This document shows, one piece after another, positions 25,433-34,236 of a DNA stretch of 40,354 nucleotides. The position numbers were made by a program, and so were the translations under genes. The DNA is from an uncultured Bacilli bacterium (GTDB lineage Bacteria; Bacillota_I; Bacilli_A; RF39; UBA660), in NCBI GenBank assembly GCA_947627895.1, contig CANQXV010000003.1, positions 1 to 40,354 of the forward strand, in the 5' to 3' direction. Positions within the stretch are counted from its first letter, which is position 1, and each line of letters begins with the position of its first letter. The notes under the pieces were generated by a model. The model was not told the DNA's origin. It did no database searches and saw only the letters and a program-made list of their open reading frames with translations.

Positions 25433-25457
25433 AAAATAACCAATTTCTTGGTTACTA
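25431..25457 (-). terminator. Terminator of rpsF-ssb-rpsR operon
   Basis: Overlapping the rpsR stop, the minus strand has TAACCAA-GAAA-TTGGTTA followed by TTTTTTATTTT. It is a clean intrinsic terminator with a GAAA loop and may act on the convergent HTH gene too. Confidence 0.85.
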
Positions 25458-25670
25458 TTTAACAAATGGTATTAAAGCCATATATCTTGCATATTTAACT
25501 TGATTTGCAATATGTCTTTGATGTTTCGCACAAGCACCAGTCATTCTTCTTGGTAAAATCTTGCCTTTATCATTAATATATTTATTAATAATCATAACAT
25601 CTTTGTAATCAACACTTTTTCCAGCGCACATTTGACATATTTTCTTTTTCTTACGATAAAATTCTGCCAT
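25455..25670 (-). CDS. rpsR: 30S ribosomal protein S18
   Basis: S18 of 71 aa, complete. It has the family core from the CQMCAG and YKD motifs through ILPRRMTGACAKHQRHIANQ to the end, with three zinc-ribbon-like cysteines (C13 and C16 plus C46). The ribosome site AAGGAGG is strong. It is the third gene of the rpsF-ssb-rpsR operon and the S6 partner in the 30S platform. Confidence 0.97.
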   Translation of the reverse strand: MAEFYRKKKKICQMCAGKSVDYKDVMIINKYINDKGKILPRRMTGACAKHQRHIANQVKYARYMALIPFVK

Positions 25671-25686
25671 CTTCTTTCCTCCTTAA

Positions 25687-26175
25687 CTAAAATGGTAAGT
25701 CATCACTACTTAAGGTTACCTCATCCCCGAAATCTTTATATGGGTCTTCACTAACATCAGTTGTTTCAATATTAGCTTCAGGTGATGGTGAATAAGCATA
25801 ACTATTATCTACTGGTTCACTTGGGCCAAAATCGACAGTACTATTGCTACTATTATTATTTCTAGCTCCTAAGAATTCCATTTGTTCGGCGACAACATCA
25901 GTTGTATATCTTTTAGAACCATCTTGAGCATCATAACTACTATTTCTAATCCGACCAGTAATACTAATTAAAGAACCTTTACGACAATATTTATTAATTG
26001 TACCGGCTAAACGATTAAACGCAACACAATTTATAAATTCAGTATCTCTTTCACCGTTACGATTTAAAAAATCATTTTGACAAGCCAAGGAAAATCTTGC
26101 AACTTCCACATTATTTTGACTCATTCTTGACTCAGGATCTCTCGTTAACCTTCCTGTTAATATAACTCTATTCAT
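25687..26175 (-). CDS. ssb: Single-stranded DNA-binding protein
   Basis: SSB of 162 aa. The OB-fold domain spans residues 1-105 (MNRVILTGRLTRDPE, then FINCVAF, GSLISITGRI). A flexible Ser/Asn/Pro linker follows, and the acidic tip ends DDLPF, which recruits repair and replication partners. It lies between rpsF and rpsR with a 2-bp gap after rpsF, the typical Firmicutes arrangement. This is the main replication SSB by context. Confidence 0.97.
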   Translation of the reverse strand: MNRVILTGRLTRDPESRMSQNNVEVARFSLACQNDFLNRNGERDTEFINCVAFNRLAGTINKYCRKGSLISITGRIRNSSYDAQDGSKRYTTDVVAEQMEFLGARNNNSSNSTVDFGPSEPVDNSYAYSPSPEANIETTDVSEDPYKDFGDEVTLSSDDLPF

Positions 26176-26177
26176 TA

Positions 26178-26468
26178 TTACTCGCTTTCTATCTTAATGA
26201 TTAAATGTCTTAATACATTTTCATTAATAGATACTTTTCTATCAAATTCTTTAATGGTTTCATGATCAGTTTCAACTTTCATAACATAGTAAAAACCACT
26301 TAATTCCTTATTAATTGGATAAGCAAGTTTTTTTCTACCCATTTCTGTAAATTCGATAACTTTGGATTTTTTACCGTTAATTAATTTTTGTAATTCTTCA
26401 GCGGTCTTCTTAATTTCGCTTTCTTCCATCGATGCTTTAACGATAAACATAATTTCATAATTAGTCAT
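26178..26468 (-). CDS. rpsF: 30S ribosomal protein S6
   Basis: S6 of 96 aa, complete. N-terminal MTNYEIMFIVKASMEE, central GRKKLAYPINKELSGFYYVM and a closing VLRHLIIKIE are diagnostic. No C-terminal glutamate tail is present. The ribosome site is a perfect AAGGAGGTG. It heads the rpsF-ssb-rpsR operon and has a structured leader (see the separate entry). Confidence 0.97.
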   Translation of the reverse strand: MTNYEIMFIVKASMEESEIKKTAEELQKLINGKKSKVIEFTEMGRKKLAYPINKELSGFYYVMKVETDHETIKEFDRKVSINENVLRHLIIKIESE

Positions 26469-26532
26469 CTTTTTTTCACCTCCTTATGGTCTTTTGGCTT
26501 CGAAATGAAGCAAGGAGTAACTTTTTTTACTC
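26469..26532 (-). ncRNA. rpsF leader with alternative hairpins, candidate S6:S18 autoregulatory element
   Basis: In the minus-strand leader, GAGTAA (26532-26527) pairs with TTACTC (26520-26515), and GCTTC pairs with GAAGC (26511-26497) around ATTTC. CTCCTT (26517-26512) is the exact complement of the ribosome site AAGGAG (26485-26480) and overlaps the first hairpin's right arm, so the two pairings compete. S6:S18-binding leaders are known in front of rpsF in many bacteria; I did not find their typical CCG loop, so class membership is unconfirmed. Confidence 0.5.
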
Positions 26533-26538
26533 GCGATT

Positions 26539-26567
26539 ATTATAACAAATAATATTACTCATTTCAA
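26539..26567 (-). promoter_or_regulatory. Sigma-A promoter of rpsF operon
   Basis: Minus strand TTGAAA (26562-26567), 17-bp spacer, TATAAT (26539-26544). Transcription should start near 26532, at the first base of the leader hairpin. Confidence 0.85.
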
Positions 26568-26582
26568 GCACTTATGCATGAA

Positions 26583-26604
26583 AAAAGTGCCCTTAAGCAC
26601 TTTT
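26583..26604 (-). terminator. Terminator of acyltransferase gene
   Basis: On the minus strand AAAAGTGC pairs with GCACTTTT around a 6-nt loop, followed by more T. It overlaps the end of the acyltransferase reading frame. A third copy of GCACTT at 26568-26573 could compete for pairing. Confidence 0.8.
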
Positions 26605-27714
26605 CCTTCTCCCTCTTTTTTTGATTTCTTTGGTAACTTTTTCTTCTATTTTTTCTAACTTGCTTGCTCTAAATACTGGAGTAATAACATAGTCATCAAA
26701 GTATATCATAATAAATGCCCAACATAGAGTAAACATAATATTAAAGACAATACTTGGAATATAATCCATTTCAGGGAATAAATAAGCAAGTAAATATACA
26801 AAAGCAATATGACTAACAAAATAATATAATGAAAGACGACCTAATATATTTATAAATTCATTATCATCATATAAAGCTGAAATGTAGTCTTTATCAATTA
26901 ATAAAATGGCCGTAAAGATGAATAATAATATATCATAAACGGAATCATGCCAAGTAGCTCCATGAAACCAGAAGTAAATAATAACCATCGCAAGAGCAAT
27001 ATGTAACACACTTAACGTCATCGTCATATTTTCGGTAAACTTCTTATCTTTAAAATAACGAACCATATAATACATTAACATTCCAGCACACATACCAGCC
27101 ATTAGTCTTAATAAATTACTTGGAATGCCTAATATATAAGAAGTATCCGCGGTATTAGCCAAACCTAAAGCTCCATATACAACGACAAGGAAAACGACAG
27201 CGAAGAATTTAAAGAAATCTTCATTTTTACTAACAATATAATATAAAATAAAGCCCACGATAAATAAAGCTGAGATGTACCATAAAGGACTATTCCATAA
27301 AGTTGCCGCATTCATACTTAATTGGGATAAGCCTAAGAATTCAAATATAGAATTCATAAATACGGTAAATAATTCTGTCATTTTAGTTTCCGCGATTACA
27401 TTTCGAACCATGAAAGCTAGTAAAACGCCCCCAAATAAAGATGGGTATAAAGCACTAATTTTTTTCTTTGTATATTTCCAAGCAGCAGTTGATGCTTTCT
27501 CACTTTCAATACTTTTTTTATTTTTTTGATAATTAGCCATTAAGAAATAACCAGATAGAAACATAAAGAAAGCAATAAATTTATAACCTGTAAAAATTAA
27601 ATCAACATTTCCTTTATTCCATATAATGGTATTTAAATGACCAATAGCAATGGCAATTGTGAATATAAAACGCCATAATTCAACCGCCGAATTTTTCTTT
27701 TGTTTTTCTATCAT
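26593..27714 (-). CDS. Acyltransferase 3 (OafA-like) membrane protein
   Basis: Multi-pass membrane acyltransferase of 373 aa with about ten hydrophobic segments. The N-terminal family motif ELWRFIFTIAIAIGHL contains the essential-type histidine, followed by FFMFLSGYF. It probably acetylates or otherwise acylates a surface glycan. I chose the ATG at 27714, nine bases after GAGGG; ATGs at 27723 and 27720 sit on or too near that site. There is a basic C-terminal tail (KKRGRRKSA). It follows the anchored protein gene at 27735 by about 20 bp and ends in a terminator. Confidence 0.88.
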   Translation of the reverse strand: MIEKQKKNSAVELWRFIFTIAIAIGHLNTIIWNKGNVDLIFTGYKFIAFFMFLSGYFLMANYQKNKKSIESEKASTAAWKYTKKKISALYPSLFGGVLLAFMVRNVIAETKMTELFTVFMNSIFEFLGLSQLSMNAATLWNSPLWYISALFIVGFILYYIVSKNEDFFKFFAVVFLVVVYGALGLANTADTSYILGIPSNLLRLMAGMCAGMLMYYMVRYFKDKKFTENMTMTLSVLHIALAMVIIYFWFHGATWHDSVYDILLFIFTAILLIDKDYISALYDDNEFINILGRLSLYYFVSHIAFVYLLAYLFPEMDYIPSIVFNIMFTLCWAFIMIYFDDYVITPVFRASKLEKIEEKVTKEIKKRGRRKSA

Positions 27715-27734
27715 TTTCATCATCCCTCTTATTC

Positions 27735-29018
27735 TTACAATACTTGATCAAATATATTTCCTAGATCTTCTGAATCATAAGTTGGTGTATTTCCTTCTTT
27801 ACGCGCTTTACTAGTATCAATATCTTTAACTAAATTTTCACCATATTGAACATCAAGATTGAAATTAACACTAAAGTTCTCTACGCCCACATTGGCTCTA
27901 ACAACCCCATCAATAGTGGTATTATTATCACTTTTTTTATTTATATTTGCTTCTAGGCGAACATCCATCGATTCATTTGCCATATTTATTTTTAAACTTT
28001 CTTCATTTTTATAAGTAATACTAAAAGTATTTTCGTCTTTAGTAATAATTAAATCCATATCTTTGTTTTTATTATAGTTTAAAACTACTTTAGCATCGTC
28101 ATAAACAGTTGTAACTTTGATTGCATCATCCCGAACATATACATCTAAAGGACTACCATCAGTTCCTGTAATAACAAACTTTTCACCATCTTCTTTACCT
28201 GTTATAGTAGCTTCAGCATTTTCCAAAGTAAAGCCTTTAACTTCATCATTTAAAGGATTAACTGTAACTCTAACTTCCATTTCCGTGAAAACATCTAAAT
28301 CATCTGTCGTCATTAATTTACTAACTTTTTCATCATTGGTTACTAATTCTTTAAATTTAGCATTAACCGCATCAACATTACTTTCATCAATAATAAGAAC
28401 ATATTCTTTTTCCGTAATACCCTTTAATTCAGTTGATGTTTTAGCTTCTTTTAAAGCCGTGAACATATATTCTATAACTTTTTCTTCGGCATTCATTAAA
28501 TCATTTATATTAGTAATACCTTCTTGAGTTAAATTAATATCCCCAATTTCTACTAAACCTTGTTCATCTTCAGCATATAATTTTCCATTTTGGAAATAAA
28601 TACTTTGTTTTTCCGCTCCTTGGCCATTAATATTATAATTTAAATTAACATAACCATTAGTTTTTTGATTTAAGCCTATTTCTAAATTAGCATTAGCAAT
28701 ATTTGGTAATTCTATACCGCCTTTTACAACAACATCTTTGCCTTTTATGGCCTCAAGATCTTTAGTTTCATTATTTAACAAAGTTGTAACATTATTACTT
28801 ATTTTTTCTAAATATTTATTAGTATTTTGATAATAGAAAAAGTAATAATAAGCCCCTCCAACTACTAATAAAATAATAATTACAAAAATAAGTATGCCAA
28901 CCCATGCTTTTGATTTAACTTCTTTTTGTAAATTTTGATCATCTGGCATATGGTTTACCGCGCCACTCGAATTTTGAACCATTGATTCATCTGGTTTTTG
29001 AATATTTTGTTCTTCCAT
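27735..29018 (-). CDS. Membrane-anchored extracellular protein of unknown function
   Basis: I do not recognise this 427-aa protein. It has an acidic, Gln/Asn-rich cytoplasmic N-terminus (1-38), one membrane segment (about 40-63) and an extracellular part rich in beta-strand patterns and acidic residues, with no cysteine in the outer part. The pattern of repeated K-x-D/N turns and amphipathic strands suggests a lipoprotein-like beta sandwich. It sits between the RDD gene and the acyltransferase gene, between ychF and rpsF, and has an AAGGTG ribosome site. A weak TATGAT promoter region precedes it. Confidence 0.7.
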   Translation of the reverse strand: MEEQNIQKPDESMVQNSSGAVNHMPDDQNLQKEVKSKAWVGILIFVIIILLVVGGAYYYFFYYQNTNKYLEKISNNVTTLLNNETKDLEAIKGKDVVVKGGIELPNIANANLEIGLNQKTNGYVNLNYNINGQGAEKQSIYFQNGKLYAEDEQGLVEIGDINLTQEGITNINDLMNAEEKVIEYMFTALKEAKTSTELKGITEKEYVLIIDESNVDAVNAKFKELVTNDEKVSKLMTTDDLDVFTEMEVRVTVNPLNDEVKGFTLENAEATITGKEDGEKFVITGTDGSPLDVYVRDDAIKVTTVYDDAKVVLNYNKNKDMDLIITKDENTFSITYKNEESLKINMANESMDVRLEANINKKSDNNTTIDGVVRANVGVENFSVNFNLDVQYGENLVKDIDTSKARKEGNTPTYDSEDLGNIFDQVL

Positions 29019-29074
29019 TTCTCACACCTTCTATATTAACTCTATCTTATCATAAAAAAGCCAAGAAAAAAATA

Positions 29075-29869
29075 CTAATTTTGATTTTTAGTATTTTTTG
29101 AATTATTATTTTTAGCCCTAGTTGTTGTTTTATTCGCCCTAGTCGCACTTGAAGTTTTAGTACTTTTGCTAGTTTTAGTTTTTTTAATTTCTTTAGCCTC
29201 TTTTACCTCAATTACTTTTGGTTCTTCTACTCTTTCTTCCTTAGGTGTAACTGGGGTTTCTTCAGGAACTACTGGAACCGTACTTACTACTTTAGTCCCA
29301 GCGATATAATCATGAAGACCACGGCCATCTTTTCGTAACATAATCATAACGAAAATAGCACATTCAACTACTCCTTCTAAGATTTCCATGACATAACTAT
29401 AGGTATTAAAAGTACTGGCATTTGTTATAAACGGACCAATAAGTAATAAAATTCGAAATATTATATTATTTAAAATAACACATCTTAAAATATATAATCC
29501 GGCATTTACTTTTTCGGCTTTAGTACCCACGATTTTGATTTTCATCATTTTCTTACCTATTGTTTGACCACCAGCAAGGCCTTGATAAATACCAAAATAA
29601 GCAACTAATAAAGCAATGGTTACGCCACTTGCAATAGTGCTATCTTTGCTTAATTCATAATTAAGGGGAATAAATTCCTTTTGATATTCTTCTTCATCAA
29701 TTTCTTCATTTTGATACTTTGTTAATAATTCTACATACTTATCATAATTTTCATTATATCTTTCATAATAAGGATTAAAAACTTTAACATTAGTTATTAA
29801 AGTTGCAATTAAAGTAACAAAGACAATATCTAAAAGATACGCAACTATTCTTTTTAAACTGATATCCAT
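29075..29869 (-). CDS. RDD family membrane protein with a long basic tail
   Basis: RDD-domain protein of 264 aa. The N-terminal KRIVAYLLDIVFVTLIATL matches the family's Arg-Asp pattern; the second and third membrane segments follow a 45-residue acidic loop, and GGQTIGKKMMKIKIV is the usual motif after the second segment. Residues about 200-264 form a Lys/Thr/Ser/Asn-rich low-complexity tail ending in TTTRAKNNNSKNTKNQN-like sequence, longer than usual. Some family members act as ion antiporters. The start overlaps the BI-1 gene stop (TAATG). Confidence 0.85.
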   Translation of the reverse strand: MDISLKRIVAYLLDIVFVTLIATLITNVKVFNPYYERYNENYDKYVELLTKYQNEEIDEEEYQKEFIPLNYELSKDSTIASGVTIALLVAYFGIYQGLAGGQTIGKKMMKIKIVGTKAEKVNAGLYILRCVILNNIIFRILLLIGPFITNASTFNTYSYVMEILEGVVECAIFVMIMLRKDGRGLHDYIAGTKVVSTVPVVPEETPVTPKEERVEEPKVIEVKEAKEIKKTKTSKSTKTSSATRANKTTTRAKNNNSKNTKNQN

Positions 29870-30510
29870 TAATTATCACTCCTTCCAAATAATGATAACA
29901 TATTAACAAATATGTTAATAAAATCTAAATATAAATCTAAGGCTCCCCAGATAACGAGGTTTTCTTCAGGAAAGTTAGTCTCCGTGAGTCTTTTTAATTT
30001 TTGCACATCATACATTGTAATACCTACGAATATTAAAATACAAACTATCGATATAATTAAATCGAGTAGGGAATTATTTAAAAAGATATTGATAAGACCT
30101 GCCACAAGTAAAGCAATAAGGCCCACGATAACATAAGTTCTCATCTTGGTTAAATCAGTTTTTAACACATAGCCTAAGAATGAAAGTATGGCAAAGAAGC
30201 CCGCGGTTATTAAAAAGACATAAAGAACTGATGTGAGTTCATAAAAAATAAAGATGGATGAAAAAGTAAGACCACTTACAACTGAATATAATAAGAAAGT
30301 ACAACGAGCCGTACTTACTTGCATTCGCATAACTTTAAACGATAAAAATATGACTAAAAGGACTTCAAATATGGCTAAAATTATATACCATGGTCCCCGA
30401 TAAATATTTTCATACATTGTCCCATTATGACTAACAAAGAAGCCTGTTACAAAAGTGATAATTAAACCTAAAGTCATCCACATAAAAGTTTTACTCATTA
30501 TTTTATTCAT
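29869..30510 (-). CDS. Bax inhibitor-1/YccA family membrane protein
   Basis: Protein of 213 aa with seven hydrophobic segments. It matches the BI-1 (TMBIM) family, including the near-terminal YDVQKLKR and DLYLDFINIFVNMLSLFG motifs. In bacteria YetJ of this family is a calcium channel and YccA an FtsH modulator; neither role can be assigned here. I chose the ATG at 30510 because AGGAGG lies six bases before it; a start at 30528 would overlap the end of ychF and lacks a site. Confidence 0.92.
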   Translation of the reverse strand: MNKIMSKTFMWMTLGLIITFVTGFFVSHNGTMYENIYRGPWYIILAIFEVLLVIFLSFKVMRMQVSTARCTFLLYSVVSGLTFSSIFIFYELTSVLYVFLITAGFFAILSFLGYVLKTDLTKMRTYVIVGLIALLVAGLINIFLNNSLLDLIISIVCILIFVGITMYDVQKLKRLTETNFPEENLVIWGALDLYLDFINIFVNMLSLFGRSDN

Positions 30511-30520
30511 ATTCTGCCTC

Positions 30521-31621
30521 CTAGACATTAAATCGGAAATAACAGATATCTCCGTCTTGAACTATATAATCTTTACCTTCAATTCTAAGGCGTCCCGCTT
30601 CTTTTACTTTCTTTTCATCACCTAGTTCGACTAAGTCATCATAACTCATAACCTCAGCTTTAATAAATCCCCGTTCAAAATCATTATGAATTATGCCCGC
30701 GCATTTTGGAGCTTTCATTCCCTTACGGAAAGTCCATGCCCGACATTCATCTTTGCCCGCAGTAAAGAAAGTAGCCAAGCCTAATAAATCATATGTTGCA
30801 AATATTAATTTATCCAATCCACTATTATTTATCCCAATTGAGGCTAAAAAGTCTGCTCTTTCACTATCTTCAACATTCGATAAATCTTCTTCTAACTTGG
30901 CACACATAACAATAACACCATTATTTTCTTTTTCAGCATAATCTTTTACTTTTAAAGTGTAATCATTATCCCCAACTACTACCGTTTCTTCATCAACATT
31001 AGCCACATAAATAATTGGCTTTATCGTTAAAAAATTAAAATTCTTTAAAGCAAGTAGCTCATCTTTATCAAAATCAACTTGTCTTAAAGCAATATTTTTT
31101 TCTAAGGCATCTTTCGCTTTTCTTAAAACATCGCGTTCAAAGACCACATCTTTTTCTTTCGTCGTATCCGCTTTTTTCTCAATTTTACCTAATCTATTTA
31201 TAACAATATCAAGGTCCGCTAAAATAAGTTCAACATTAATAATTTCAATATCCCGAATAGGATCAGTTGCCCCACTTACATGCGTAATATTCTCATCGTC
31301 AAAACATCTAACCACCTCAACAATGGCATCAACTTCTCTGATGTGGGATAAAAACTTATTTCCTAATCCTTCCCCTGAGGCTGCCCCTTTTACTAAACCA
31401 GCAATGTCCGTGAATTCAAAAGTTGTTGGCACTAAACTCGCCGGTTCATATAAAGTGTTTAAAAAATCTAATCTCTTATCAGGCACAAAAACAACTCCCA
31501 CATTGGGTTCAATGGTCGCAAATGGATAATTAGCCGCCAAAATATTTTTCTTAGTTATCGCATTAAATAAAGTTGATTTTCCAACATTGGGTAATCCTAC
31601 AATTCCTGCTTTTAATGACAT
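30521..31621 (-). CDS. ychF: Ribosome-binding GTPase/ATPase YchF (OLA1 family)
   Basis: Conserved P-loop protein with a preference for ATP that associates with ribosomes. Motif G1 GLPNVGKS is at residues 9-16, followed by DIAGLVKGAASGEGLGN and the C-terminal TGS domain with the FRFNV end. The ATG at 31621 follows GGGGG and gives 366 aa, the family length; the 23 extra N-terminal residues available in frame (from 31690) are not part of the protein. ychF following parAB and preceding rpsF is the B. subtilis (yyaF) order. Confidence 0.97.
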   Translation of the reverse strand: MSLKAGIVGLPNVGKSTLFNAITKKNILAANYPFATIEPNVGVVFVPDKRLDFLNTLYEPASLVPTTFEFTDIAGLVKGAASGEGLGNKFLSHIREVDAIVEVVRCFDDENITHVSGATDPIRDIEIINVELILADLDIVINRLGKIEKKADTTKEKDVVFERDVLRKAKDALEKNIALRQVDFDKDELLALKNFNFLTIKPIIYVANVDEETVVVGDNDYTLKVKDYAEKENNGVIVMCAKLEEDLSNVEDSERADFLASIGINNSGLDKLIFATYDLLGLATFFTAGKDECRAWTFRKGMKAPKCAGIIHNDFERGFIKAEVMSYDDLVELGDEKKVKEAGRLRIEGKDYIVQDGDICYFRFNV

Positions 31622-31638
31622 TTTTTTATTCCCCCTAA

Positions 31639-33183
31639 CTATAATGAAATTCCGGTATTTAAACCTAATGGTAAACCAATAATATACCAAATAACAATTA
31701 GAACTAAAAAGACTAAGAAAGTAACAATATTATATGGTAATTGAACTTTAATCGCATTAGTTACTCTAATATTACCACTATTTTGACTATATTTTTCTAA
31801 ATAAGCTAAATATACAACAAAGTAAGCAAATATTGGGGTTAAACCTAAAGATACGGATTCACCAAAGCGAAATACTACTTGCGCAAATTCGGGCGTAATT
31901 CCGGCATTTATAATATGTGGTATAGCCGTTGTCGCAATTATTGACCATTTAGATACCGAACTTGGTAAAAAGATTGTCGCCATAATTGAAACTAAAAAGA
32001 TAAGTAATAAAAGTGGTAAACCACTAAATGATACTCGACCTAAAACATTAGCAAGACCAACCGTAATAACATTACCAATATTCGTTTGTTTAAAAATACT
32101 AATGAAAGTAGCTGCGGCAAAAATCATAACTAATATTTTTCCCATATCATTTAAGGAATGACTTAAGCCATCAATAAAATCTTTATTATTCTTAATTGTT
32201 CTAGCCCCAATTCCATAACTTAAACCAAGTAATACAAAGAAAAAGGCGACAATGAAGACAAAACCATTAGTAAAAAATGATTCATAACTAAATAATTTAT
32301 CAATATATAATTCCTGACTATAATCAAGAAAATTACCCGAAAAAGGCAAGCCTGGGATAATATTATATATAAATATTAATAAATAAATTAACCCAACAAT
32401 TCCTGCCAGTAACAATCCACGCATTTTGGGTTTGGTTAAAACTAAATCTTCTTCCACTTCTTCTTCCGCGAAGTCATATTTTTCTAATCTCTTAGCAATT
32501 ATATTTTCGGTAATATTAGTAAGTAAAAAAGCTAAAGTTATAATTGCTACAATCATAATAAGTAAGAAAGCCCAACTATTAATTGCATAACTACCAAGTA
32601 ATATTTGCGAGTTTAATTCCGTGATATTTATTAAACTGGAATCAACACTAGTTAAAATCATACTTAAAGCCGAACCACAAGTTAAGGCCGCAAAAGAAGC
32701 AATAATTCCAAGTATTGGATTCCTTTTACCATATAAAAATAGCAAGGCACTTAAAGGAATAAATATTAAATAAGATAAATCCCCAATAATACTTGTTGAT
32801 AAACAAATTAAGATTAACACAAAGGTAACAGTTGTTTTTTTAGCCTTTTTAGTTAATAATGTAATAACTGTTTTTAAGAACCCACTCTTTTCCATTAAAC
32901 CAATACCTAATAAAATAATTATTAAGTGGCTTAACACCGCAAAGTTAGCAAAGTTAGAAACCGTATTGGTAAAAATATATTTTAAACCACGAAGACTAAA
33001 AAGGGATGTAACTGCTTCAGTTGTAACGCTATATTCTCCCGTTATCGGTGATATTTGATTATAAGTTGCTTGAACATTAAACCACGATAAAATCCCACTT
33101 AAGATAATAACAATTAAGCTTAAGATTAAATACACCATCACGGGATGTAAATTAACTTTTTCTCTATTTTTCCTTTTTTTCAA
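31639..33183 (-). CDS. AbgT-family transporter
   Basis: Membrane transporter of 514 aa of the AbgT family, which includes p-aminobenzoyl-glutamate importers and sulfonamide exporters. It has about 11-13 hydrophobic segments with the family-typical NFANFAVLSHLIIILLGIGL region and the later FLPSSVSKWSI hairpin motif. The start is uncertain: a TTG at 33183 has AAGGTGAT seven bases upstream and is preferred; a TTG at 33189 is too close. It overlaps the DUF951 gene by about 20 bp. It is an extra gene between DUF951 and ychF relative to B. subtilis. The substrate is unknown. Confidence 0.88.
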   Translation of the reverse strand: MKKRKNREKVNLHPVMVYLILSLIVIILSGILSWFNVQATYNQISPITGEYSVTTEAVTSLFSLRGLKYIFTNTVSNFANFAVLSHLIIILLGIGLMEKSGFLKTVITLLTKKAKKTTVTFVLILICLSTSIIGDLSYLIFIPLSALLFLYGKRNPILGIIASFAALTCGSALSMILTSVDSSLINITELNSQILLGSYAINSWAFLLIMIVAIITLAFLLTNITENIIAKRLEKYDFAEEEVEEDLVLTKPKMRGLLLAGIVGLIYLLIFIYNIIPGLPFSGNFLDYSQELYIDKLFSYESFFTNGFVFIVAFFFVLLGLSYGIGARTIKNNKDFIDGLSHSLNDMGKILVMIFAAATFISIFKQTNIGNVITVGLANVLGRVSFSGLPLLLLIFLVSIMATIFLPSSVSKWSIIATTAIPHIINAGITPEFAQVVFRFGESVSLGLTPIFAYFVVYLAYLEKYSQNSGNIRVTNAIKVQLPYNIVTFLVFLVLIVIWYIIGLPLGLNTGISL

Positions 33184-33364
33184 AATCAATCACCTTTTTT
33201 AATTTTCGCATAAATTCTAATCTATCCATCATTATTTCCCGACCACAATTATTGCATTTTATTTTTATATCAACGCCATCTCTAATTATGGTCCATAAAT
33301 TAGTACCACAAGCATGTTGTTTTTTCATTATTACTTGATTACCAAGTTTAAATTCTCTATTCAT
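33164..33364 (-). CDS. DUF951 zinc-ribbon-like small protein
   Basis: Protein of 66 aa of the DUF951 (YyzM) family, found next to parB and ychF in many Firmicutes. The pattern KKQHACGTNLW...IKCNNCGREIMM has three cysteines arranged as a probable metal knuckle. It begins at an ATG overlapping the parB stop (TAATG) and overlaps the AbgT gene at its end, so all are co-transcribed. Function is unknown; nucleic-acid or ribosome association is a guess. Confidence 0.9.
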   Translation of the reverse strand: MNREFKLGNQVIMKKQHACGTNLWTIIRDGVDIKIKCNNCGREIMMDRLEFMRKLKKVIDFEKKEK

Positions 33365-34236
33365 TAGTCATCCTCAACTTTAATATCAAGTCTTTCTAAT
33401 AATTGTTCTAATTCCTCTTTATTGGAAAAATATATTTCCATTTTATTTTTAGTTATTCTAACCTTGGTATTTAATTTTTCAACCGCTAAATTTTCATATA
33501 ACCGATAATTATTTTCAGTTTTTATTTTATTTTTCTTAGGTAATACATCGGTAGTTGTCATTTTTTCTAAATCTCGAACATTAATATCTTCATTGATAAT
33601 TTTATGAGCTAAATTAATTATTTGCTCGTCGTCATCTAATTTACTTAATACCCGGGCATGAGACATAGAAATTTCCTTTTTTTCAACCATTTTTTTTACT
33701 TCTTCGGGTAATTTCAATAAACCTAAAATATTAGTTACATAACTTCTACTTTTACCCATTTTGCTAGCAAATTCTTCTTGCGTATACCCTCTTAATTTAA
33801 TAATATTGTTAATAGATGTCGCTTCATCTATTGGATTTAAATCTTCTCTTTGAATATTTTCGATTAAAGCCAGTTCCATCATTTCTTGATCAGTAAAATC
33901 TTTAATTATGGCAGGAACCTTAGTTAAACCGGCAATTCTCGCTGCTTTAGTTCTTCTTTCACCGGCGACTAGTTCATAACCTTTAATACTTTTTTTAACA
34001 ATAACTGGTTGCAAAAGTCCATATTCTTTAATTGATGCCGCCATTTCATTTAAAGTTTCAGGATCAAAGCTTTTTCTTGGTTGATAAGGATTACTTCTTA
34101 TTTCATCCAAATTAATTTCAACAATATTATTCACATTTTCTTCAACTATTGATTGTTCAAAATTATCGAAATCAATAACCGAATTAGAAAATAATTGTTC
34201 TAATCCTTTACCTAAGGCTTTCTTTTTAGTTTCCAT
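33364..34236 (-). CDS. parB: Chromosome-partitioning protein ParB/Spo0J
   Basis: DNA-binding CTPase of 290 aa that loads on parS near the origin and drives origin segregation. The ParB/Srx domain (about 40-130) has NPYQPRK and the CTP-binding GERRTKAAR, followed by ENIQREDLNP and the central HTH (YTQEEFASKMGKSRSYVTNIL). The C-terminal dimer region ends the protein. It overlaps parA by 11 bp. I did not see a parS-like TGTTTCACGTGAAACA by eye in the window. Spo0J rather than Noc is indicated by the parA neighbour. Confidence 0.96.
   Translation of the reverse strand: METKKKALGKGLEQLFSNSVIDFDNFEQSIVEENVNNIVEINLDEIRSNPYQPRKSFDPETLNEMAASIKEYGLLQPVIVKKSIKGYELVAGERRTKAARIAGLTKVPAIIKDFTDQEMMELALIENIQREDLNPIDEATSINNIIKLRGYTQEEFASKMGKSRSYVTNILGLLKLPEEVKKMVEKKEISMSHARVLSKLDDDEQIINLAHKIINEDINVRDLEKMTTTDVLPKKNKIKTENNYRLYENLAVEKLNTKVRITKNKMEIYFSNKEELEQLLERLDIKVEDD

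Larger units (their letters stand above)
23217..25457. mobile_element. Candidate inserted cassette bounded by 20-bp direct repeats
   Basis: AACCAATTTCTTGGTTACTA occurs exactly at 23217-23236 and 25438-25457. The right copy contains the rpsR stop codon (TAG) and terminator; the left copy keeps the same TAG though no gene needs it. Between them lie only the TasA-like gene, its operator region and a small HTH gene. This is what a target-site or terminator duplication on insertion would leave. No integrase or transposase is inside, so the mechanism is unknown, and independent reuse of a terminator is the alternative. Confidence 0.4.

Noticed and set aside
30521-31690. Longer ychF start at 31690
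   Set aside because: The 23 extra residues are not part of the family, and the ATG at 31621 has a strong ribosome site and gives the standard length.
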